Assembly (NCBI RefSeq): GCF_001500065.1
Contig: NZ_LQIN01000048.1
Location: forward strand, 62,001 to 126,000
Length of the DNA: 64,000 nt
Reading direction: 5' to 3'
Origin: Mycobacterium sp. IS-3022
GTDB taxonomy: Bacteria; Actinomycetota; Actinomycetes; Mycobacteriales; Mycobacteriaceae
Translations under genes and position numbers: made by a program
Notes under the pieces: model-generated
What the model saw: only the letters and a program-made list of their open reading frames with translations
Databases searched by the model: none
What the model was told of the DNA's origin: nothing
In this document: piece after piece, positions 43,228-51,510 of the stretch
Position numbering within the stretch: position 1 is the stretch's first letter
Layout: the number at the start of each line of letters is the position of its first letter

Positions 43228-44627
43228 TAAAACAGCCGTCTGGCGAGCTTCCAAGCCTTTTCTGTATACGGGGGGTAGATGAACGCGCCGACGTCGGGTC
43301 GGGTCGGCTTGGTCATCACGGTCTTGCGGTGGCTGAACGTCTCGAAGCCGAACTTGCCGTGGTAGGCGCCCATGCCCGACGGTCCGACGCCACCGAACGG
43401 CAGCTTGTGGGTGGCGAAGTGGAACAGCAGATGGTTGACCACCATGCCGCCCGCGGAGATTTCCTTGACCACACGTTCGCGGATGCTCTTGGTCTTGGTG
43501 AACAGGTAAGCCGCCAGCGGCTTGGGCCGGGAGTTCACGAAAGTGATTGCGTCGTCGAGTGATTGGACGGTCATGATCGGCAGGATCGGGCCGAAGATCT
43601 CGTCGGTCATCAACGGCTCCGCCGGATCGGGGTCGACGACGACGGTGGGCTGGATGCTGACCTTCGACGCGTCCGAGCCGCCGCCGATCACGACGTCGCC
43701 CTTGGTGGCTGCCAGCGCGGCGGTCAGCCGGTCGAAATGGCGCTCGTTGACGATGCGCTTGCCTTCAGGGTTTTCGGATTCGAAGGTCTGCACCGCGGCC
43801 TTGATCTTCTCGACGAGCGGGTCGCGGATCTTGGCGTCCGCCAAGACGTAGTCGGGCGCGATGCAGATCTGGCCGGAGTTGATCAGCTTGGTCCACGCGA
43901 TGCGCTTGGCCGCGACGTCGAGGTCGGCGTCGGCCGACACGATCACCGGGCTCTTGCCGCCGAGCTCGAGGGTGACCGGAGTCAGGTGCGGCGCCGCACC
44001 CTCGTAGACCTTGCGGCCGATCTCGGTGCCGCCGGTGTAGAGCAGGTAGTCGAAGCCCTGCGCGATGAGTTCCTGGCTGACCCGGCCGTCGCCCTCGATC
44101 ACCGCGATCGCGTCACTGTCGAGGTACTTGGGCACCAGTTCGGCCATCAGCGCCGACGACGCCGGCGCCACCTCGGACGGCTTGAGCACGACGGTGTTGC
44201 CCGCGGCGATCGCACCGACTGCGGGACCCAGCGTCAACGCGAACGGGAAGTTCCACGCGCCGATGATCAGCACCGTGCCGAACGGCTCGTACTCGACCCA
44301 GCCGCGGCCGGGCAGCTGGCTCATCTCGAGCATCCGGTACTTGCGCTTGGTCCACTTGCGGACGTTCTTCGCCGCGTCCTTGGCTTCACCGGCGACGCTG
44401 GCGATGTCGGCCAGCCACGCCTCGAACGGTTTGCGGCCGAGGTCCTGTTCGAGCGCGACCGCGATCGCCTGCTCGTTTTCGAGGACGAGCCGCTCCATCG
44501 CCTTGAGTTGCTCTCTGCGCCAATCGATGCTCTTCGTGCGTCCGGTCTTGAAGGTGTCGCGCAGTCGACGGACGACGTTGGGAATGTCCTCGGTGGCTTG
44601 CGCCGACGCGGCGATTTCAGTGGTCAT
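43227..44627 (-). CDS. Aldehyde dehydrogenase (Rv0147-like)
   Basis: A 466-residue class 3-type NAD(P) aldehyde dehydrogenase. NFPFALTLGPAVGAIAAGNT is the cofactor region, the general base Glu lies in TLELGGKSPVIV, and the catalytic Cys in NSGQICIAPDYV; FIYPPYTEKAWKLARRLF at the end resembles fatty aldehyde dehydrogenases. ATG at 44627 has AAGGACA upstream; the longer frame to 44729 covers the operator. First gene of the operon running to 38172. Confidence 0.93.
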   Translation of the reverse strand: MTTEIAASAQATEDIPNVVRRLRDTFKTGRTKSIDWRREQLKAMERLVLENEQAIAVALEQDLGRKPFEAWLADIASVAGEAKDAAKNVRKWTKRKYRMLEMSQLPGRGWVEYEPFGTVLIIGAWNFPFALTLGPAVGAIAAGNTVVLKPSEVAPASSALMAELVPKYLDSDAIAVIEGDGRVSQELIAQGFDYLLYTGGTEIGRKVYEGAAPHLTPVTLELGGKSPVIVSADADLDVAAKRIAWTKLINSGQICIAPDYVLADAKIRDPLVEKIKAAVQTFESENPEGKRIVNERHFDRLTAALAATKGDVVIGGGSDASKVSIQPTVVVDPDPAEPLMTDEIFGPILPIMTVQSLDDAITFVNSRPKPLAAYLFTKTKSIRERVVKEISAGGMVVNHLLFHFATHKLPFGGVGPSGMGAYHGKFGFETFSHRKTVMTKPTRPDVGAFIYPPYTEKAWKLARRLF

Positions 44628-44686
44628 GATGGGTGTCCTTCCCGACCTGAGCACGAGGATCTCCGCTCCTCGCGCGCACCCGATCC

Positions 44687-44702
44687 TAACCAACTGGTTG
44701 GG
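44687..44702. promoter_or_regulatory. TetR-type operator candidate upstream of the aldehyde dehydrogenase operon
   Basis: TAACCAACTGGTTGGG contains CCAAC-TG-GTTGG, perfect 5-base arms, and AACCA-AC-TGGTT. It lies 60-75 bases before the aldehyde dehydrogenase ATG. It shares CAACTGGTTGG exactly with the site upstream of the TetR gene at 26765. Position and symmetry fit a repressor site; the protein that binds is not proven. Confidence 0.5.
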
Positions 44703-44741
44703 CAGGTGACACCCCCGGCGAGGGTCCACCCCAGCGAGAAT

Positions 44742-45677
44742 TCAGCCCTTCTCGGCGATGACGAACTCCGAGAACCCGTCGTCGTCCGACAACTCGGCGG
44801 GCAGCACCCAGCGCCCCAGGCGGCGCATCTCCTGCTGCGAGGTGACCGCGCGTGAGCGCCACCCGTGCGCGTCGAGCCACTCGGCGACGTCGGCGCGGTC
44901 CGGGTCGTTGTACATCAACTCCGCGACGTCGACGGAATCCTCCATCCCGAACTGCGCGCGGATCCGCGCGAAACGCTCCCGCATCTGCTCGCGCCGCTCA
45001 TCGGCCTGCACCCCGACGGTCTCTACGGACACCCGACTGCCCGCAGCACTGAGCGCGGTGATCTGCTCGAAAAGCCGGTCCTGGGCATCGGCGGGCAGGT
45101 ACATGAGCAGCCCTTCGGCCAGCCACGCCGTCGGCGAGTCGGGGTCGAAACCCGCCTCCCGCAACGCTTTCGGCCAATCATGGCGCAGGTCGACGGCCAC
45201 CGCGACGCGTTGGGCGGTCGGCAGTGCACCGTGCTCGGCCAACCGGGCGGCCTTGAACTCGAGCACCTTGGGCTGGTCGATTTCGTACACCACCGTGCCC
45301 GCGGGCCACTGCAGGCGATACGCGCGGGAGTCGAGACCGGACGCGAGGATGACGACCTGCCGGATGCCCGCGGCGGCGGCTTCGGTGAAGTACTCGTCGA
45401 AGAAGTGCGTGCGCACGGCCTGGTAGTTGCCCATGTGCTCGAAGATCGCACCGACCTCCGGGTCCGCCTCGGCTACCTTCGCGCCCACCTCGGGGTCGAG
45501 CATGATGTCCCACACTCCGCCGCCGGCCTTCGCGACCAGCACTTCGGCGAACGGATCGCGGATCAGCGCGTCGTCCCGCGCCGTCTCGGCGGCGCGGGCG
45601 GCAGCCACCATCACGGCCGTCGAGCCCACGCTGGTCGCGATGTCCCAGGTGTCGTCTTCAGTGCGCAACGAACTCAT
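44742..45677 (-). CDS. Putative S-adenosylmethionine-dependent methyltransferase (Rv0145/Rv0146 family)
   Basis: A 311-residue member of the mycobacterial TIGR00027 leucine carboxyl methyltransferase-like family. Marks: WDIATSVGSTAVMVAAARA, VRTHFFDEYF, VVILASGLDSRAYRL (SAM motif), YEIDQPKVLEFK and WLAEGLLMYLPADAQDRLF. Mycobacteria carry many paralogues; substrates are mostly unknown. M. tuberculosis has two tandem copies (Rv0145, Rv0146) here, this window one. It ends 114 bases before the aldehyde dehydrogenase start. Confidence 0.92.
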   Translation of the reverse strand: MSSLRTEDDTWDIATSVGSTAVMVAAARAAETARDDALIRDPFAEVLVAKAGGGVWDIMLDPEVGAKVAEADPEVGAIFEHMGNYQAVRTHFFDEYFTEAAAAGIRQVVILASGLDSRAYRLQWPAGTVVYEIDQPKVLEFKAARLAEHGALPTAQRVAVAVDLRHDWPKALREAGFDPDSPTAWLAEGLLMYLPADAQDRLFEQITALSAAGSRVSVETVGVQADERREQMRERFARIRAQFGMEDSVDVAELMYNDPDRADVAEWLDAHGWRSRAVTSQQEMRRLGRWVLPAELSDDDGFSEFVIAEKG

Positions 45678-45742
45678 CGGCCGCCATGATACCGCAAGAA
45701 CTTAGGCCACCTATACGACGGTTCGGCCGGTCGCCGCGCCGC

Positions 45743-46417
45743 TCAGCCCTCGAGTCGCCAGAGGTTGTTGGCCATCAGCAGCTCGAACTGCTGCACCACC
45801 GCTTTCAGCTCGTCGTGGGTGCCGACGAAGCCCGCGTAGAAACCCATCCCCCACATCACCGCGACCAGCATCTCGACGAGCGAGTCGACTTCGGTGTCGG
45901 TGGTGAGCTCGCCGCGCTTGATCGCATCGTTGACCGCCCACGCGACGAACTCGCGTGAATGCTTGAGCGAGTCGTGCTCGTCGTCGCTGAGTTCGGGATG
46001 GCGCTGGGCCTCCAGCACCGATGTCACCAAAAACGCTGCTGCTGAACGATCTTCGGAGTCCGACTGCATCGCAGCGGTGAAGTATGCAGACAACCGGCTG
46101 AGCAGGTTCGTCTCGCCTTCAGCACGCGCCCTGCCGGCGCTGACGATCGCGGCGTTGGTCTGCTCGACGACTTGCCGCCACAACACCTGCTTGCTCGCGA
46201 AGTAATGATTGATCGCAGGACGCGTCAAATCCGCGCGGACGGCGATCGCCTGAAAGGTCGCAGCGTCGTAGCCGAGTTCGCTGAAAACCTCGCGAGCGGC
46301 TTGTAAGATGCGCTCCCGTGTCTCAGCCGCCTTCGCTGCGGGGGGGCGGCCCGGACCTCTACTCGCCGTATGCGGCACGGTCAAATTGTGCCACACGTCA
46401 CTTGGGTCCTCCGACAC
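45743..46417 (-). CDS. TetR family regulator (Rv0144-like)
   Basis: Up to 224 residues from the GTG at 46417; a GTG at 46378 (VPHTASRG) is an alternative start. DNA-binding domain: RERILQAAREVFSELGYDA and VRADLTRPAINHYFASK. The ligand domain is of the TetR_C type. A run of seven G (46340-46346) lies in the Pro-encoding N-terminal part. It is divergent from another TetR gene; the 82-base spacer contains a weak CCGGTC-N12-GACCGG dyad (46438-46461). Downstream methyltransferase is 65 bases away. Confidence 0.85.
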   Translation of the reverse strand: MSEDPSDVWHNLTVPHTASRGPGRPPAAKAAETRERILQAAREVFSELGYDAATFQAIAVRADLTRPAINHYFASKQVLWRQVVEQTNAAIVSAGRARAEGETNLLSRLSAYFTAAMQSDSEDRSAAAFLVTSVLEAQRHPELSDDEHDSLKHSREFVAWAVNDAIKRGELTTDTEVDSLVEMLVAVMWGMGFYAGFVGTHDELKAVVQQFELLMANNLWRLEG

Positions 46418-46499
46418 TGCCTGTCAGCGGTTGCCAGCCGGTCATTCCAGCAATCGACCGGAAGAGTCTGCCGTAGAGAACTCGGCTGGCGAAGAACTA

Positions 46500-47078
46500 G
46501 TGTCGCGTCCCATGACGGGCGTGGTATCGCGGGAGGGCTACTTCGAGACCGGCCTCGACATCCTCGCCAATCTCGGGTACGGCGGCTTGAAGCTGGCCGA
46601 GGTCTGTCAGCGCCTTGGCGTCACCACCGGCTCGTTCTACCACTACTTCCCGAACTGGCCCGCCTACACCAAGGAACTGCTCTCACACTGGACGCAGGTC
46701 CGCACCGTGCGGGTGATCGAAGCAGTGCGTGCCGAACCCGACCCGCGGCGCCGCATCGACGCGCTGATCCAGACCGGCCGCGAACTGCCCCACGGCGCAG
46801 AGGCCGCCATCCGGGTGTGGAGTTCGCTGGATCCGCATGTGCGTGCGGTGCAGGTCGCGGTCGATCAACAACGCTTCGACGTCATGTATGAGGCGGCGTT
46901 CGAGGTTCTGCAGCACAAGCGACAGGCGGAGGCGTTCGCGGCCTGGGCGGTGTACCTGTTGGTCGGCTATGAGCAGGCGACGCTGCCGCGCGACGCCTCG
47001 GCAATGCGGTGGATCGCCGAGCAGCTGATCGATGCGCTCGACTCGGGGCGCTTCGAGTCGGTTCCCGACGCCGAGTAG
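46500..47078 (+). CDS. TetR family regulator of the downstream FUSC exporter
   Basis: About 192 residues from GTG 46500 (an ATG at 46512 is equally possible). The helix-turn-helix is clear: YFETGLDILANLGYGGLKLA and CQRLGVTTGSFYHYFPNW. The C-terminal domain contains DPRRRIDALIQTGRELPHGA and ends MRWIAEQLIDALDSGRF. It ends 15 bases before the FUSC gene, so it probably controls that exporter and itself. Confidence 0.85.
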   Translation: MSRPMTGVVSREGYFETGLDILANLGYGGLKLAEVCQRLGVTTGSFYHYFPNWPAYTKELLSHWTQVRTVRVIEAVRAEPDPRRRIDALIQTGRELPHGAEAAIRVWSSLDPHVRAVQVAVDQQRFDVMYEAAFEVLQHKRQAEAFAAWAVYLLVGYEQATLPRDASAMRWIAEQLIDALDSGRFESVPDAE

Positions 47079-47093
47079 CCCCGGGGGTATCGG

Positions 47094-49262
47094 GTGTCGC
47101 TCATTGACGTCGTCACCCCCGTACGTCGCCGTGTGGTGAACCGCATCCGGCGGCGCGACCCCGAGTTCGACGCGCTGCGGCGCGCGACGCGGGCGGCCAT
47201 CGTGCTGCCGATCGCCGCGGCGGTGAGCTTCGCGGTCGGCGGCGGCTCGCAGACGCCGATGTTCACGATCTTCGGTTCCGTCGCGCTGCTGATCCTGGTG
47301 GACTTTCCCGGCAACCGACCGGCCCGCGCACTGGCTTACGGCGGGCTGGCCTTCAATGGCGCCGCCCTGATCACGCTGGGCACGTTGGTCTCACCGTATC
47401 CGTGGCTGAGCGTCGCGGCGATGTTCGTTCTCGGGGTGGTGGTGACGTTCTCCGGTGTGCTCAGCGAGATCATCGCCGCCGGGCAGCGCGCCACGCTGCT
47501 GACCTTCGTGCTGCCGGCCTGTACGCCCGTCGGCCCCATTCCGGACCGGCTGCTCGGCTGGCTCATCGCGCTGGCCGTCTGCGTGCCGGCTGCGCTGTTC
47601 CTGCTGCCGCCACGCCACCACGACGAGTTGCGTGGTGACGCGGCGAGGGTGTGCAACCGGCTGGCCGACTCTCTGGCGGGCACCGTGCCTGCGAGGGAGG
47701 CGACCCGTGCGATGAACCAGCTGTGGGAAACGTTCCTCAGCGCCGACTTTCGTCCGGTCGCCCTGACGGCAGGCAGCCGTGCACTCGTTCGGGTGGTCGA
47801 CGACCTCGGCTGGCTGGCCGACCGGATCACCGACGACACAGGGCGGCTGCTCGGCGACATGAGGGACCCACTGATCCGGGTGCTGCGGGATTGCGCTGCG
47901 GTGCTGCGGATTTCCTACCCCGCCGGACGCAGCGCCCGTAGCGCCGATCTCAACGAGGCGCTGGCGGCACTGCGCACCATCGCGCAAGGCCGCTACCGCG
48001 AGGACATCCTCGAGATCCTCGCTTCCCCGAGCGACGCAGCCGCCGTCGACGTCGGCCGAGAGTTGCTGGGCCGTCGCACGTTCTCGGCCACCGTCGGCGT
48101 GACCGGACGCGTCATCCGCAACGCTGCCGAAGCCGACGCACGTCCGGTGTGGGCGCGGGTCCTGGGTCGTCGGCTACCGAAGACCGGCACCGCGGACTGG
48201 GTGATGCCCGAGACGACGGCCGTCGCCGCCATCACTCGCGGGTTTCTCGCCACTCGAGCGGTGGTGTTACGCAACAGCCTTCGTACCGGTCTCGGCTTGG
48301 CGATGGCCGTCGCCGTCACCCACCTGTTTCCCCTCGAGCATGGCTTCTGGGTGGTTCTGGGCGCGATGTCGGTGTTGCGCAGCAGCGCGCTGACCACCGG
48401 CACCCGGGTGCTGCGCGCGGTGGCCGGCACCGCGATCGGGTTCTTGTTGGGTGTCGGGCTCATCGAACTGGTCGGCGTCGAACCGGTGGTCATGTGGGGG
48501 CTTCTCCCGGTGGTCGCGTTCGGTTCGGCTTTCGTGCCGGAGGTGGCGTCGTTCATCGCCGGTCAGGCCGCGTTCACGATGATGGTGCTGATCATCTTCA
48601 ACCTCATCGCGCCGACGGGTTGGAGCGTCGGGTTGGTTCGCGTTGAGGACGTTGCGGTCGGTGCCGTGGTGGGCGTGATGGTGTCGATTCTGTTGTGGCC
48701 GCGCGGCGCACGTGCGCGGCTGTCGCGTGCCATCGATGACGCGTTCGCCGTCGGTGCGACGTTCCTCAAGGCGGCGGTGCTGCGAGTGACGCGCGGTGCA
48801 TCCGAAGACGCCGCCAACCGGGTGATCACGCTGAGCCACGATGCCCTCGAGGCGTCGCGGACCGTGGACGATGCGGTTCGGCAGTTCCTTTCGGAGAGCA
48901 GCGGCCCCACCGACATCCGCGGGCCGGCGGTCCGGTCGGCCAACCGCGCGATCAGGCTGCGGGCCGCCGCCGAACAGATCGCCGACGTCGTGCCCCCGCC
49001 GTACGGGGTCTACTCCCGCACCCGCACGGTGCTGGAGGCACACGCCGAGGCGATCTGCGCGAGAGTCACCGGCGGCAAAGCCGATTCGCCGCCCGCGATC
49101 AGCGACGACTTCGTGAGATCACTGCGCGCCGAGGCGACCGGCGACGACCTCGCCGTCGCTGCGGCGCTGCCGCTGGTGACGGTCGCGGCTCATCTCGGCG
49201 AATTGGAGTTGCTGTACCCGAAGGCCGCCTCGGCCGATGCGACTAAGGGCGATGCGGCATGA
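47094..49262 (+). CDS. FUSC family integral membrane transporter
   Basis: A 722-residue GTG-started protein. Two blocks of membrane helices (about 30-180 and 390-530) are each followed by a cytoplasmic helical region, the layout of FUSC/aromatic acid exporter and YccS-like proteins. FPLEHGFWVVLGAMSVLRSS is the typical FUSC motif, and FGSVALLILVDFPGN is its first-half counterpart. It likely exports aromatic acids or amphipathic drugs by proton antiport. Translated with the TetR gene upstream; its end overlaps the convergent pirin gene by 20 bases. Confidence 0.85.
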   Translation: MSLIDVVTPVRRRVVNRIRRRDPEFDALRRATRAAIVLPIAAAVSFAVGGGSQTPMFTIFGSVALLILVDFPGNRPARALAYGGLAFNGAALITLGTLVSPYPWLSVAAMFVLGVVVTFSGVLSEIIAAGQRATLLTFVLPACTPVGPIPDRLLGWLIALAVCVPAALFLLPPRHHDELRGDAARVCNRLADSLAGTVPAREATRAMNQLWETFLSADFRPVALTAGSRALVRVVDDLGWLADRITDDTGRLLGDMRDPLIRVLRDCAAVLRISYPAGRSARSADLNEALAALRTIAQGRYREDILEILASPSDAAAVDVGRELLGRRTFSATVGVTGRVIRNAAEADARPVWARVLGRRLPKTGTADWVMPETTAVAAITRGFLATRAVVLRNSLRTGLGLAMAVAVTHLFPLEHGFWVVLGAMSVLRSSALTTGTRVLRAVAGTAIGFLLGVGLIELVGVEPVVMWGLLPVVAFGSAFVPEVASFIAGQAAFTMMVLIIFNLIAPTGWSVGLVRVEDVAVGAVVGVMVSILLWPRGARARLSRAIDDAFAVGATFLKAAVLRVTRGASEDAANRVITLSHDALEASRTVDDAVRQFLSESSGPTDIRGPAVRSANRAIRLRAAAEQIADVVPPPYGVYSRTRTVLEAHAEAICARVTGGKADSPPAISDDFVRSLRAEATGDDLAVAAALPLVTVAAHLGELELLYPKAASADATKGDAA

Positions 49263-50211
49263 GGGCGTTCGGTGGGATGGTTCCGAACTTGCCGGCCTGG
49301 TAATCCTCCAGCGCCTGGACGAGCTCGGCCTTGCTGTTCATCACGAACGGCCCGTATTGGTACACCGGTTCCCGAATCGGCCTGCCGCCGAGGATCAGCA
49401 CCTCGAGGGCGGGCCGGTGGGCGTCCTGTTTCGGCTGTGCCGCAACGGTGATCCGGTCGCCGGGCCCGAGCACCGCGAGCTGTCCCTGACGGATGGGGTG
49501 CGCCACCGGACCCACCGTCCCCTGTCCGGACAGGATGTATACGAGCGCGTTGAATTCGCGGTTCCAGGGCATGTCGAGTAGCGCGCCGGGCTGAATAGTC
49601 GCGTGCGCCAATGTGATCGGGGTATGCGTGGCTCCGGGGCCGACGTGACCGTCGACGTCGCCGGCGATGATGCGCAGCAACGCGCCGCCGTCGTCCGACG
49701 ACAACAGCTTCACCTCGTTGCCCTCGATGGCCTGGTACCTCGGGGTGGCGAACTTGTCCGTGCGGGGCAGGTTCACCCACAACTGGATGCCGTGGAATAC
49801 GCCGCCACGCTCGACGAGTTCGGCGGGCGGTGTCTCGATGTGCAGGATGCCCGAACCGGCGGTCATCCACTGGGTGGCGCCGTCGGTGATCAGTCCGCCG
49901 CCGCCGTGGGAGTCCTGGTGAGCGAAGCGGCCGTCGATCATGTAGGTGACGGTCTCGAACCCGCGGTGCGGATGCCAGTCGGTGCCGCGCGGTTCTCCGG
50001 GTTCGTACTCGACCTCGCCCATCTGGTCCATGTGCACGAACGGGTCGAGATCGGCGGCGGCGACGCCGGCGAAGGCGCGCACCACCGGGAAGCCTTCGCC
50101 TTCGAAGCCCCGCGGGCCGGTGGTGATCGACCGCACGGGGCGTTCGGTGTCCGCCGGGGCGGGGGCGGCGATGCGTGGGAGGGTGAGGGTATCGGCTGTG
50201 ATGGCAGGCAT
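49243..50211 (-). CDS. Pirin family protein (second copy)
   Basis: A 322-residue bicupin; ATG at 50211 (MPAITADTLTLPR) is chosen over an upstream GTG-type extension. Pirin motifs: DPFVHMDQMGEVEYEPG, WHPHRGFETVTYMIDG with two metal His, and SGILHIETPP. The C-terminal cupin is complete. It is only distantly similar to the pirin at 2044. A 14-base palindrome 12 bases upstream suggests repression by a TetR-type protein. Substrate unknown. Confidence 0.88.
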   Translation of the reverse strand: MPAITADTLTLPRIAAPAPADTERPVRSITTGPRGFEGEGFPVVRAFAGVAAADLDPFVHMDQMGEVEYEPGEPRGTDWHPHRGFETVTYMIDGRFAHQDSHGGGGLITDGATQWMTAGSGILHIETPPAELVERGGVFHGIQLWVNLPRTDKFATPRYQAIEGNEVKLLSSDDGGALLRIIAGDVDGHVGPGATHTPITLAHATIQPGALLDMPWNREFNALVYILSGQGTVGPVAHPIRQGQLAVLGPGDRITVAAQPKQDAHRPALEVLILGGRPIREPVYQYGPFVMNSKAELVQALEDYQAGKFGTIPPNALMPHRP

Positions 50212-50223
50212 GCGTGAAATAAC

Positions 50224-50237
50224 CGGACCGCGGTCCG
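50224..50237. promoter_or_regulatory. Perfect palindrome CGGACCGCGGTCCG upstream of the pirin
   Basis: The 14-base perfect palindrome lies 13-26 bases before the pirin ATG on the minus strand, a usual position for a repressor operator over the promoter or ribosome site. The nearest regulator gene is the TetR at 46500, whose gene is separated from it by the exporter and the pirin. Which protein binds is not known. Confidence 0.5.
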
Positions 50238-50302
50238 ATACATTCCCCGGTGTCCGCAAATGACTTTCCGCAGGCGTCACCGCGCGGAGTTACCATTCGT
50301 AC

Positions 50303-50572
50303 ATGCGTTCGAAACAGGTTACCGACGTGCTCACCGCGCTCGAGTCCGCCTACAAGCAGGTAGCGGCCCTGCGGTTGGACGATTTGTCGCGCACCGATCT
50401 CTACGCGCTGATCGAGCGACTGGACCGACTGGACCACCAACGCGCAGCGCTCGACCGGCGGCTGTTGGGACGGCTACTCGCCGTCGGCGGTTCGTCGGCC
50501 AAGGATGTGGCCAGACGACTGCGGATTTCACCGGGAGAGGCGCAGCGGCGCCTGGGCCAGGCGGCCTGCTAG
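50303..50572 (+). CDS. Short protein resembling the N-terminus of 13E12/DUF222 proteins, possibly truncated
   Basis: 89 residues: VLTALESAYKQVAALRLDDL, LIERLDRLDHQRAALDRRLL and LRISPGEAQRRLGQAA. These patterns resemble the first part of the mycobacterial DUF222/13E12-repeat proteins, where LRIS-x-EA-x-RRL begins a longer domain followed by an HNH nuclease. Here a stop follows at once, and no continuation is seen in other frames. It may be a degraded copy or a stand-alone helical protein. Confidence 0.5.
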   Translation: MRSKQVTDVLTALESAYKQVAALRLDDLSRTDLYALIERLDRLDHQRAALDRRLLGRLLAVGGSSAKDVARRLRISPGEAQRRLGQAAC

Positions 50573-50575
50573 CCA

Positions 50576-50884
50576 TCACTCGGACTTGGGCTTGAGGGTC
50601 CATGCCGGGATCCAATGCGTCACGGCCTTACGGCGCGTGCCGTAGGCGATCTCGTAGGTGACCAGGCCCCACCAGTGGCCCTGCTCGCACAAGCCCCAGC
50701 ACGTGAGTCGCCCGTCGACGACGGCGTGCATCTGCAGCCCCGCCGGGTTGTAACCGCCGACGGCATGCGGCTCGCGCGGGAACACCGCGGCAAGATCTAT
50801 CAGGACGGTGATCGGCGGGTCGACGCGGCGGAACGCGTGCGCAACGGGCTGGCCGTTGTATCCGATGCCCTTCAACTCGCCCAC
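50576..50884 (-). CDS. Hypothetical protein, about 102 residues
   Basis: Starts at GTG 50884 (VGELKGIGYNGQPVAHAFRRV); the frame is open to 51037 without conserved-looking sequence. Trp- and Cys-containing beta-type stretches (LTCWGLCEQGHWWGLVTYEIAYG; HWIPAWTLKP) are regular, consistent with a real small protein of unknown function. It converges with the DUF222-like ORF with a 3-base gap and is divergent from the next gene. Confidence 0.55.
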   Translation of the reverse strand: MGELKGIGYNGQPVAHAFRRVDPPITVLIDLAAVFPREPHAVGGYNPAGLQMHAVVDGRLTCWGLCEQGHWWGLVTYEIAYGTRRKAVTHWIPAWTLKPKSE

Positions 50885-51111
50885 CGCTCGATCATACGTT
50901 CGAAGCCGTGGCGGGCGGACCCTGACTGTATTCGGCCGCCCGAACATCGGCGATCGGCTGTCCCGCAGCAGGATTGCTGCCATCCGGCAACCAATTTCTG
51001 CCATCGGAATTAAAAGCGTTGACCACGTGGTTTCCAAGATCAGCTGCAGCTACGAACCGCGACACATGCCACGGCTCGGATACCAAACGCACGAGAGAAG
51101 AAGGGTCCGAA

Positions 51112-51411
51112 ATGAAGAAGTTTGGGATCGCCACCGTCGCCGCCAGCGCCTTCGCCGCCGCTCTGATCGGACTGGCAGCGCCTGTCCAGGCTGCTCCGTC
51201 CGGACCGGGAAACGCGCAGCAGACCATCAGTGAACTCGAATCGCAGGGCTACAACGTGATCGTGAACCGCATCGGCAATGCCCCGCTGGACAAGGCGAGC
51301 GTCGTGGCGGTGCGCCCCGGTCAGACCTACACCGAGACAAACAGCCTCGGCGTCGGTGGTGACCGCGCCACCCGGGTGATCAACAAGACCGTCTATGTAG
51401 ACATCAAGTAG
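51112..51411 (+). CDS. Small secreted protein of unknown function
   Basis: 99 residues with a signal peptide (KKFGIATVAASAFAAALIGL, cleavage at VQA-AP). A compact mature part of about 70 residues follows (TISELESQGYNVIVNRIGNA; ATRVINKTVYVDIK). A purine-rich ribosome site AGAGAAGAAGGG precedes the ATG. This resembles the short secreted proteins common in mycobacteria that have no assigned function. A strong terminator follows. Confidence 0.75.
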   Translation: MKKFGIATVAASAFAAALIGLAAPVQAAPSGPGNAQQTISELESQGYNVIVNRIGNAPLDKASVVAVRPGQTYTETNSLGVGGDRATRVINKTVYVDIK

Positions 51412-51426
51412 TTCGTCCGCCAGACA

Positions 51427-51456
51427 GGCCCCCGGATGCCACGGCATCCGGGGGCC
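51427..51456 (+). terminator. Strong hairpin terminator
   Basis: GGCCCCCGGATGCC at 51427-51440 and its exact complement at 51443-51456, very short loop, followed by TTCATGTT. It lies 16 bases after the stop of the small secreted protein gene. Confidence 0.75.
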
Positions 51457-51510
51457 TTCATGTTGGCGAACAAGTGTTTCGCGACGCCCTCCGCTGGCTA
51501 ACAGACTGAC

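Noticed and set aside
46438..46461. CCGGTC-N12-GACCGG dyad between the two divergent TetR genes
   Set aside because: Short arms of very common sequence in high-GC DNA; noted in the gene entry but not strong enough as an operator call.
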